Assembly: GCF_001625215.2 (NCBI RefSeq)
Contig: NC_030384.2
Location: forward strand, 39,590,390-39,654,389
Length of the DNA stretch: 64,000 nucleotides
DNA from: Daucus carota subsp. sativus
Taxonomy: Eukaryota; Streptophyta; Magnoliopsida; Apiales; Apiaceae
Reading direction: 5' to 3'
Shown: in pieces, positions 48,306 through 58,035 of the stretch
Position numbering within the stretch: position 1 is the stretch's first letter
Layout of the letters: each line of letters begins with the position of its first letter
Notes under the pieces: model-generated
What the model was told of the DNA's origin: nothing
Databases searched by the model: none
What the model saw: only the letters and a program-made list of their open reading frames with translations
Translations under genes and position numbers: made by a program

Positions 48306-51259
48306 TTACTCCATCATAAGTTCTTTATGGCGATCAAGATCCTTGAGGTAAGCTGTTGAATTATAGTCTTCTGTGCTCAGAGCATCTACCATAACTGATT
48401 TTCCTCTGCTGGAATTTTGGTGTTCCATATCTACTTCATTACTTTCACCTCTCAATAAATGACAAACCTACACAACCATGATACTCAAATTAATTATCAT
48501 AAAGCAAATATTTTATCAGAAAAAGATGGTAAGAAGTAAACTGCTTCCAAATATATAGAGTACCAGAGCCGATTGATTTCAAGAATATTGTAACAAGAAA
48601 AGTACCGTGCTCATGTTTGGACGCGTATCAGTTGACTGTTGAACGCACAAGGAAGCTGCTGAAACTGCCCGTTCCATTTCAATAATGTCATAGTCATCAC
48701 CTAATCGAGGATCTACTAGTCCTTGTACATTGTTATTCTCCAGAAATGGCATTGCCTAAAGAACAAGATAGGAATTTACTTCTGCTACTTGTGTATAAAT
48801 ACCTTAATTAGCTCAAATCTGTTCTTGGTACTGGGACTTAAGTTATACTCGTGAAAAGAGAGCATTAAAGGAAATAAGTAATTATTAAAGCATACCCACT
48901 TCACAAGGCTTTGTCGTCTAGAGTCAACTGCACGACGCCCTGTTATGAGCTCTAGTAATATAACTCCAAATGCAAACACATCAGTCTTTTCATGAACGAT
49001 TCCATGCATGAAATATTCAGGGGCCATATATCTGAAGCAGAACAAGAAATAAACATATGCTTCACATTTATCCAAGTAGATTTCAAGAAAATAAACCCAA
49101 ATAAGCATATTCTAATACCCAAAAGTCCCCTCAATAGGTGATACAACGTGATGAAGCCAATTCTCTGGCAGCCATTTCGCTAGCCCAAAATCCGATATCT
49201 ACACATCATAATGATTTTTAGAAGAAAATATGTGGGGTTACCGTAAGAACAAGAATACAATCCATCAAAATAAGTTCCTCGTGTAACAGTTAATCATAAA
49301 GCCGAAACAAAGAGCAACCTCAGGTTCATAATCTTCTGATAACAGTATATTTGAGGCGGTGATGTCCCTATGTATTATCCGCCTCTGACAATCACTATGG
49401 AGATACTTCAAACCATCAGCTATTCCAAGTGCCACCTTAAACCTTCTATTCCAATCCAAGGTCTTCTTTGAATTTCCTGGATTACCAATTGTACTTTCAC
49501 TACTTAAAGCCATATACCTTGAATTGCTTAGGCATTTCACATTAATATTAGGAGATTAAACACACAAACCATGTAGTAAAGAACCAAGGCTGCCATTAGG
49601 AGCATATTGGAGAACAAGGTATAAACCATTTTCAGTCCCAAATCCAATTAGCTTAGCAGCATTTGGATGGTTAATATGAGCAATTATCCCAAGCTCGCTA
49701 AGAAACTCTTTAGCCCTGTCCTCGTCTTTTTTCTCCTTCTTCGTTATCCTCTTCACCGCGACAATTTGACCATCTGGTAAGAGACCTTTATACACTTCTG
49801 CATGACCACCTTTCCCGAGCAACTTAGCTGTGCCACATAAATCAGGGAAAAAAAGATCAGTTGATGTTAATCAGATTTGTCAGAGAAGAAGGCTGCATTA
49901 GACAAGCATATAAGCATAATAAGAATTTACTAATTCTAGGGAAAAAGATTATAATCTTCAATAATTGATTGGAAACCACCCAAGGTTTACTGTTGAAAGG
50001 TCAGTTGACTCAGTAACTTTTCTCTCTTGGTCAAAATTTTGGCCTTATTAGTTCAGGCAATTTACAATACATTCCACAAGTTATCTTATACTTTGTAAAT
50101 GTGGTGGTTAATATTTCATACCAACCAATAGTCTGATGAAACTAATAAGGCATGTCAATTAGCATTATTATCTGCACATCACAAAAACTTAATTAATCAA
50201 TCCCAGAAACAACCTCGTTACAGAAATAAAGGTACATGGCTCTTCTCCAGATACGTTGCTTGTGCACTAGGTACAATAATTTATAGTGCGAAAAATAAAT
50301 TAGCATAAAGCTATGACAATTTATAATTGTAAACAATTAACTTTTGGTGCACAAAGGATTATCTAAATAGTATATAAAGAGTAATCAGATTATGTAAACG
50401 ACAGAGCAGATGATTAGAAACTTTTCAAGACGTACCAGGGCTAAATTTCTTAGTGGCAGCCTCAAGCTCTTGCAGAGTAAAATTCCTCCAAGATGGCTTT
50501 GGTATCATCCATTCCAAGGAATCCTCTGATGCTTGGCTTCTACCAAGCTTCCATCTAATACTCTTCCTCGATTGTTCATAATAGTTTGCAATTGAAGTTG
50601 AAGTTAATCTTTTCACAGATTTCTTCTTTATGTTATCAAACATGCTCTTTAACTGCACCACACCATGAATATTGATGGGAATATTATTGTTAACATTACC
50701 ACTAGAGGGTGATTGCAACGGTGATGATAATGCAGTCTCAAATGTTTCATCATTATCTGGCAATTTGTCGACTAAAGTGTTATCACATTCTGGACCTGAA
50801 TTAGGAGTCTCTAGTACCCCTGGAGATGGATCTTCAACATGGCTGTCCTCATTTATCATCATTTCTCCTTGTTTTTCATTGTTGTCCTCATTTATCATCA
50901 TTTCTCCTTGTTTTTCATCGCTGTCCTCATTTGTCATCATTTCTCCTTGTTTTTCATCGCTGTCCTCATTTATCATCATTTCTCCTTGTTTTTCATCATT
51001 TTCTACCAATGTTTCTGGATTTTCCTGGTTCTGCACTGTAATGTTTAAACACACAAGTCATATTAAGATGTAAAAAATAACAAATTTCTACGATATGGAG
51101 GATTTATTTATATTCTGGTCGTAAGTTCCTTTCCCTGTCCTTATGGACAAAACTCGTGTCTTCTTGGAACCTCATTCTCATACTTTGGTCCTAGAAAATG
51201 TAATGCATTGTCAAATATTAAAAAAAATGACTACTTTTATTACCTTCCTCAGGGTCCAT
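48306..51259 (-). CDS. RBK1: RBK-type receptor-like cytoplasmic kinase (RLCK VI), 8 exons
   Basis: A cytosolic Ser/Thr kinase without signal peptide or membrane segment. Exons: 51259-51244, 51035-50436, 49827 to about 49566, about 49499-49319, 49198-49119, 49031-48896, 48755-48606 and 48467-48306 (TAA); about 528 residues. The N-terminal half is acidic and carries four 13-residue repeats ([13 protein letters not shown]). The kinase domain has the glycine loop [64 protein letters not shown] and the tail [15 protein letters not shown], which best fits ROP-binding kinases RBK1/RBK2. The usual Lys two residues after the catalytic Asp is Thr here. The short intron 3 could not be resolved with certainty. 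Upstream UTR exons may exist up to about 52.7 kb. Confidence 0.87.
50842..50997 (-). repeat. four 39-bp in-frame tandem repeats in the kinase gene
   Basis: Four units encode DEKQGEMM(I/T)NED(S/N), followed by HVEDPSPG. Unit differences are few, so the expansion is recent. Because the unit is a multiple of 3, copy number can change without breaking the frame. Confidence 0.88.
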
Positions 51260-52267
51260 TGTTGCCTTCTGTAAGTCTGATTCAAGAAAATTTTGATCTG
51301 TTTGCTAAAAAGTGAAATTAAAATAAAATGTCAAGGGTTGAAAAATGGGCCCAGTTCTTTCTCTCCCCAGCCCCTAGTCATGAAACTATGAGAGAGGGGA
51401 CAAAATGAAAAGGGAAGCAAAGGAGGAAGGTGAAGTTGGAAATCAGATATATATTGGTGGTAGTTATTCTTTTAAATAATTCAGAGCTAATATGATGCTT
51501 CATCTTTTGTGGTAATCAGAATTTGTGCTATTTATATGCACTCAAAGCATAAACATAACATAGGAGTTAGACTTTTGATTTTATTACATTTTGCATGCAA
51601 AAAATTTGCGATATTCCTAGGACACATGGCACCTATCAAGGAAAAAAATGTTTTATAGCAACAGAACTGTCCACTTGCAATGGGAAAGCTACAGAGTTGA
51701 CACAAATTATACAGAAATACAAAAGGCCAGAATGAGCAAAACAAAACCAAATATACAAGAGTTATCTCACTCGAAAGCACATACATTAAACAGATATAGA
51801 AGAGTATAAAAGTTGCAAGGTGCAATTAAAATCTATACAAACATGTTGATGTTCGAGATTTACAGAAATTCCTCAGTTATACAACACGTAAGATCATTAA
51901 AATGGCAATATTAGCCTAAAACCATAATTTGATCCCGTATATTAGTAATCATTTGTCAATCTACTTTGAAGTACCTTAAATTTCACCATGATCTAGCAAG
52001 AATGAAGCAGATCTGTTACAAGTTTCTGTTTGAAAAGACAATTTTAGAATGATAACTGTTACATCCGATTTAGCAATGCACCTTCCCAGATTCTGAAAGC
52101 AACGCTACTTATAGAAAGAACTTAACAAAAGCAATACTATATATAAGCTAAAAATTTAGTTTAGAGGTTAAATCATTATTAGTTATATAATCACTCACTT
52201 TCCCTGCACTACTTTTTTTTTTTTTTTTTTTTTTGAAACCACCCTGCACTACTTAATGGAAGCTTAT
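51260..52267 (-). other. upstream region or 5' intron of the kinase gene
   Basis: An acceptor (TTTTTAG before CAAACAGATC) precedes the ATG exon, so a leader intron probably covers most of this stretch. Contains a block similar to the 3' flank of the UGT gene (about 51655-51782) and a poly-T run at about 52209-52231. Confidence 0.45.
51655..51782 (+). repeat. relic similar to the 3' flank of the UGT91 gene
   Basis: Shares TCCA-TTGCAATG, CAAATTATACAGAA, TACAAAAGGCCAGA, ACCAAATATACAAG and TATCTC-CTC-GAAGCA in order and spacing with 57860-57990, at roughly 80 percent by eye and in the same orientation. In the UGT gene this block lies 45-175 bp after the stop codon. Confidence 0.75.
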
Positions 52268-52555
52268 GTTGTGTTTGGTTGCAGAGAATGGAATGAGTGG
52301 GAATAAAGGAAAACAATGGAGGTAAGAGGGAAGTTTAAAACAAAAAATGAGCAAAAATTCTGATAATAGGATTTGAGAAGAAAATGGGTATAAGGGAGAA
52401 TAGAGCATTCCTTCACATAACGGGGGATTTGAGCTTTAATTAAGTTGTTAGGAATAGAATGGGGAAAGGAATGATACCTTTAAACATATACTCGTTGTAT
52501 AGTTCAAATCTCATTCCTTTCCTTTATAAATCCTTTCAGTTCAACATAACACAAC
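52268..52555. mobile_element. hAT-like MITE, 288 bp
   Basis: Ends GTTGTGTTTGGTTGCAGAG and GTTCAACATAACACAAC are imperfect inverted repeats. Interior with GGAATGAGTGGGAATAAAGG and CATTCCTTTCCTTTATAAA is also partly inverted. Boundaries approximate. Confidence 0.45.
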
Positions 52556-53354
52556 TTTAAATTCCAGTTAATAGAGAATAATTGGTAACAGTTTTAATCG
52601 CTCCCGTTCCCAGTTATAGCAAATTTGTGACCAATGAAGCAGGGGGAAAAAGCACGATAAATAAGAACAACATATATCACTAATAAGTAGAGAAATCATA
52701 CCGCAGCACTTTTCCAGGTCGTTGGATGATTGAGGACACTACCAGATTATTAACTTTTGGGATTACTGTCATCGAGAATACCTGAAACCAACATGGCCAA
52801 TTTACCAAGACGCCACAAAACTGAAAAAACAAAATTCATAAACTTCTTATCTGATCAACAACGCATGCCAGTTTTGTACCGTAACCAATTGATTTCGGCC
52901 TCCAAAAACTTAGAAGCTGATACTGCTAGATCTAACACAGTAAGGTATGCTCTCAGGATATACATTTACTAGTATTGTATTTCAGTAGGAGTAAGACTTC
53001 TGATTTTAAGACATAGATTTGCACGTAAAACATATATGCTCTCACACATTTTCCCCTTGAAAGGTGCCACAAGTAATACATGAAATATCGCCGATTTTTA
53101 GATTTTTTTTTGATGAAAATCACGTCTGTCAGATTCTGTTAGAGGCCCGTCTCACACGCCCAAGCTGGTCATTGGGCTGAAGCCCATTCGTGCAGAATCT
53201 ACGCTTTGAAATTGCCTTGACTACGGTGAGTCGGTGATGATAAATTGATAATACAGGCGGGGTCTTGCGGAAAAATAACTCGAACCACCTCCTCATTCTC
53301 ATTCTTCTCGGTCATGATCAGAGGAGATGAAAACAATTTGAATATATATATATA
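52556..53354. other. intergenic DNA upstream of the kinase gene
   Basis: Possible UTR exon and promoter of the kinase gene. The 71-codon plus-strand frame at 52757-52972 has no recognisable family. Confidence 0.35.
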
Positions 53355-53683
53355 GGCCAACATTCAAGTGAGGGACTCCTTATATGGAGTTACACAGCGC
53401 GCCATTATACTTAAAATTTGATTAAAAAAAATATATTTTCGAAACTGATTCTACAACAGAATAATTCTGGATGATTATTATTCTGTTATAGAATCATGTT
53501 GAGATATTGCATAATTTTAGATGATCTTTGGAATAAAAAAATTGTATAACTTCGTTTTCGGTTTAATAATCAAAGTTTGCAATTATATTTCATAAAAAAT
53601 ATAATTGAATATATATTATGTATATATTTATAATGGTGTGCTACGTAACTCCATATAAGAGGGTATGCTATGGAGTGCTACCC
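53355..53683. mobile_element. TIR element 1 set between (TA)n tracts, 329 bp
   Basis: Inverted repeats near both ends: ACTCCTTATATGGAGTTACA and its partner TAACTCCATATAAGAGGGT, then GCCATTATA versus TATAATGGTGT. Bordered on both sides by TATATATA runs. Confidence 0.65.
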
Positions 53684-53701
53684 TATATATATATATATAT
53701 A

Positions 53702-54276
53702 GGCTAATGATCAAATAGAAACCACTTTTAAAATAAAAACTAGAAACCAGTTTCCCTACCACTATTTATAACTACGGGTATCACTAATTTATACTGCACT
53801 AATCACTATTTTTATACAGTATGTAAACAGCGATTTTTATTATCAAAATTGAGAAAATCTACTTATCTAAATTATGTATAATCGATTATAGATGATTAAT
53901 TTCATCCGTAGGAAGGTTCTTGGTGGTAGAAAGCCGCAAGAGAAGTTGTATGATGATGGTAAGTAGTCGTTAGTTTTGTAAGTTATGATGGAAAGTGTAT
54001 GTGACTATTGGTGATGATAGACAATGGTGGCAAGTCATAGAAAAGTTTGGTAATGGGGGTAAGAGGTCCATTATTACGATTTGGGTGAAGATGATGGTCA
54101 TATACGCTGCATATATGTGTATATATATATTTATATTCGCGAGATATGCTATATATAAATTAGTGATATGTTATGTACAAATTAGTGATTTCCGTGGTTA
54201 AAAATAGTGATAAAAAACTGTCCAGAAATTGGTTTTTAGTTTTTAGGCTAATTTGGTTTCTATTGGAGTAGGACTC
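53702..54276. mobile_element. TIR element 2 set between (TA)n tracts, 575 bp
   Basis: Left end GGCTAATGATCAAATAGAAA, CCACTTTTAAAATAAAAACT; right end GGTTTCTATTGGAGTAGGAC, inverted to the left. (TA)n lies on both sides and is shared with its neighbours. Repeated word AAATTAGTGAT near the right end. No protein domain. Confidence 0.65.
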
Positions 54277-54290
54277 TATATATATATATA

Positions 54291-55180
54291 GGCTCATGAT
54301 CAAATACAAACCACTCTTAAAATAAAAACTAAAAACCACTATTTGAACTCCTATAATTACTAAATGCACTCAACTAAAATAAAACAGCAATTAATAAAAC
54401 CCACCCACCCAGATGTGCCCCGATCAAATTTCACCCACGCCATCATCTCTTTAGCACAAACTTTATCCCTCCCTCTCCTCATCCTCATTATCTTCTTTCT
54501 CTCTGCCATCAGACCCATCACCAACTGAGTTTCTCTTCGTCATCACCACCTCCGTCCTTTCCCTCCATTGATCTGTTTTCAACGATCCCTCTCTCAATCT
54601 CGTGAACGATTAGACTCTATCATGGATTATAATGTTGTTAAAGTTTCGATAAACCCGTTGATCTATTTACAAAAAATGATGATTTCTGCTGTACAAATTA
54701 GTGATATGCGCTTCAGAAATTAGTGATATTCTCTTTAGAATTTAGTGATTTGTGTTGCAAAACTTGGTGAAAACTTCCAGAAATTGGGGAAAATCTCCAG
54801 ATCTGTTCTTGTACTTGATTCTGGTGGTGGTGGCGGTGGTGGAGATGGTGGAGGTGGCTGCGGAGATGAAGGTGGTGGACATGGCAGGAGTTAATGGAGG
54901 TGCCGTAGGTGGAGGTGGTGGAGGAGGAGATGAAGAAAGAGAATGTGGAGGTGGGTTGGATTCGTTGGGTGTAGATACGGTGAAGGCGAACATGGAGGGG
55001 CGGCGGGGCGGCGGACATGAATGGGCTGGTGAAGTTGCTGGAAGTGAAGGTGGAGGCAGGCTGGGTTGGAGAAGAAGTGGGGTTGTGAGAGAATTTAGTG
55101 ATATTCTCCTTAGAATTTAGTGATATTTTAGCTGGGTTTTTAGTTTTTAGAATAAGGAGGTTTGTATTGGAGTAGTACTC
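54291..55180. mobile_element. TIR element 3 of the same family as element 2, 890 bp
   Basis: Left end GGCTCATGATCAAATACAAA and right end GGTTTGTATTGGAGTAGTAC are relatives of the ends of element 2. The interior is different and includes a GGT/GGA-rich tract (about 54820-55080), perhaps a captured host fragment; frames through it on both strands are low-complexity and not considered genes. Confidence 0.65.
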
Positions 55181-55414
55181 TATATATATATATATGTATT
55201 TTCAATCATTCATATTCTAAGCACATAACAGTACTTACTCACTCTCGAAAACCAGTTAGGATCGAAAAACATCGTCGCATTCTTTTTTTTTTTTTTTTTT
55301 TTTTAATTCATCACCATTTATAACAAAAAATTGATTTCAAATAAATTCAATATTTTTTATTTGATTAATAGCAAGACATTCTCAGCAAAACTTGATTTCT
55401 GTCCGGAACAAGAG

Positions 55415-55440
55415 TAATGAGCCCATTTATTATAGCTTAT
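55415..55440 (+). repeat. 26-bp direct repeat, left copy, beside Helitron B
   Basis: TAATGAGCCCATTTATTATA then GCTTAT; identical to 57050-57075 on the other side of Helitron B. Confidence 0.85.
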
Positions 55441-55446
55441 TCGCAC

Positions 55447-56938
55447 CTAGTCGAGAAACCGCGTGTTGCGGCGGTCTATAAAAATTATATTAATGATTTA
55501 ATATTAATATTTGTAGAATAAAATAATTGTGTGGTTGTCTATAAAAAGTATATTAATGTTTCAAAGTTAATATTTATAGGATGAAATAAATTTATATTAT
55601 AAAAATCTAGTTGTAATACCAATACTAATATATAAAATTGCAAAATTGGACTATAATTCAAGGTGAAAAAATGAAAATAAGTTTATACAATTAATTAACA
55701 ATTTAAAGCATGACGAATCTTTTTTTTTTTTAAAGTAATCACGTTCTTACATTGTTACCTTCCTCCAATTTTTTTGGATTGATTGTGCACAAAAACATCT
55801 AACTTAAATCTTTGAAATAGCCGTCTATAACTACCCTCTTAAAAATTATTTGAACAGAGTAAACAGATAATGCATGAATAATTTTTTCCTGTATACAAAG
55901 TAAATCATATAAAAATTAACAACAACAAACATGTCCAATGAACAAAACAAATATTATAAAAGAATAACCAACAAACATACATCACTAATAGTTTATTTTG
56001 TTGATATCAACCATCAATATCATGTCAAGACTATATTCTTTTTCCGTGTTTGGATTTGTCGATTCCAATATAATGATCTATAACTACCTTTGCTTGCAAC
56101 AACTTTTGTTTTTTTAATATTGTATGAACAGCCTTCACTTATCGTTGCAGAAGAACGGTACCTCCGAGTTAGAAATCGAGCAAGAGAAAGAGAGTTCTAA
56201 TTTTTGATATTTTTCATCCATAAATTTCAGAAAATTAAAAAAAATAGAACGAAGCGATGTGAGAGGCGCCACCTGCACGCCTATCGCTTCTCTTTTAAAA
56301 TTCGAAAAATTGAACGGAGCGATGTGAGAGGCGCCACCTGCACGTAGCCACCTGCACGCCTATCGCTTCTCTTTTAAAATTCGAAAAATTGAACGGAGCG
56401 ATGTGAGAGGCGCCACCTGCACGTCTATCGCTTCTCTTTTAAAATTCGAGTAAGAGAACTTGTGATATTGTGAGAGGAGGTTGTATTTAGATGATCTAAA
56501 ATCTTACGTTTTATACGGGTATATATAGGTGCTTATACGGGTATATATAGGTGCAAAGAGACTTGTTTGCTACTCTTTCCCATAATTAAATAATCTGAAC
56601 AAAATCAGATTAAAATTTTCAAACTACTATATTCCATAAATAATATGTCTTTCCCATAATTAAATAATCTGAAACAAAATCAGATTAAAACTTTCAAGCT
56701 ATTATATTCCATAAATAATCTAAAACAAAATCAGATTCTGAAACTTGCTTCTAATATACCCAAAACTAAAAAAGGTAGTTCTAATTTTTGATATTTTTCA
56801 TCCGAAAATTCCAGAAAATTAGAAAAATAGAACAGAGCGATCTGTCCGAAAATTCCAGAAAATTAGAAAAATAGAACAGAGCGATCTGAGAGGCGCCACC
56901 TACACGCCCCACGCTTCTCCTTTATATAAGTATATTGA
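55447..56938 (-). mobile_element. non-autonomous Helitron, copy B, opposite orientation to copy A
   Basis: On the minus strand it starts TCAATATACTTATATAAAGG at 56938 and ends GCCGCAACACGCGGTTTCTC then GACTAG at 55447, the same ends as copy A (1410-2848). 1,492 bp, no Rep/helicase. The base after the end is G, not the usual T. Near its 5' end (56255-56450) a segment of about 80 bp with GGAGCGATGTGAGAGGCGCC is repeated three times. Confidence 0.8.
56255..56450. repeat. tandem repeat inside Helitron B
   Basis: Three units sharing GATGTGAGAGGCGCCACCTG, CACG, then CTATCGCTTCTCTTTTAAAA and TTCGAAAAATTGAA. Copy A has only one such unit. A smaller duplication (CCAGAAAATTAGAAAAATAG) lies at about 56810-56885. 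Confidence 0.75.
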
Positions 56939-57049
56939 TTTATATTAGAATATAACCGTATTTTATATCAAATTTCAGAAAAATAGCTCAATTTTCAAAT
57001 TCTCAAATTAGTGGGACAACTAAAATATTATAGCTTATAGGAATAAGTG

Positions 57050-57075
57050 TAATGAGCCCATTTATTATAGCTTAT
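57050..57075 (+). repeat. 26-bp direct repeat, right copy, beside Helitron B
   Basis: Identical to 55415-55440. Lies about 110 bp beyond the Helitron 5' end. Confidence 0.85.
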
Positions 57076-58035
57076 AGCTTATAGGCATGAACCACTTTTT
57101 TTGAAAAATAAAACTAAAATATGGACATTGATTTGCAATTTTGAGAATTTAACCACTTTTTAACATTTAGTGGAAAATAAGGCCATCATTATGTAATTTA
57201 TTCTGATTTATTCTTTATATCATTTAAAATAAGGGAAAAAAATTGGTCTGCGGAACAGGTAAAGTTAATTAAATATTATTTCACAAACATGTTGAATTAT
57301 GAGGAGGAGCGTAAGATAGCAACCTACTCCCACTACTGTCTACTGGTATAAAGTTGTTAACAAACAGGACATTGAAACAACAGAAGTTTTGATAATCAAT
57401 ACCTCAGGCTCAGGCTGTAACTAAACAAACAAGAGTTGAACTTGGTATCTGGTGTTGCTGTAGCCTGTGGGTTTAGTTTCATGAGACCTTTGTTTCAAGA
57501 TTATATTTCGACTAGGAACAATGCAATGACAACAAAATGGAAGTGCCATAAATATATCAACATGCCTGCCTAAGCCTTCTATATATACTACAAGATTAAT
57601 TAGTCTGGACCATAATATAATCACAGTACATAGAATTACTCATCATTTTCCTCTTAAGAGGGGTCATGACACGAGATACTAGTTGCACGTAAAGGGTGCC
57701 GAGTTAATTGTACCTGAAGGGTGTGAGCAAAGTGTGATGAATAAATTTCAGTATGTGCGCTATTTATCAGCACCAGAATTATACATGAACTTTCTGATCT
57801 TCAGCAAGTTGATCAAGCTGTACTGCTCGCGACACTCAGGTTACAGAATTCATACAAAATACAATAGAATGTCCATTTGCAATGTGAATGCTATGGAGTA
57901 CAAACAAATTATACAGAATTACAAAAGGCCAGATTAAGCAAAACCTCACCAAATATACAAGCGTATCTCGCTCAGAAGCATGTTCTGGATCAGAGATATT
58001 TATTTGTAATCAAAGAACTTTTACACAAATGCCTC
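57076..58035. other. 3' flank of the UGT gene
   Basis: Presumed 3' UTR of the minus-strand UGT (nearest 58035), including the block 57860-57990 that has a relic at 51655-51782. No other gene recognised. Confidence 0.45.

Noticed and set aside
50672-51073. Plus-strand frames with repeated [11 protein letters not shown] / HHFSLFF motifs
   Set aside because: They are reverse readings of the 39-bp repeats in the kinase coding exon; no independent support.
54713-55120. Overlapping Gly-rich and Ser/Pro-rich frames on both strands
   Set aside because: Low-complexity GGT/GGA tract inside TIR element 3; no start context, splice sites or known domain.
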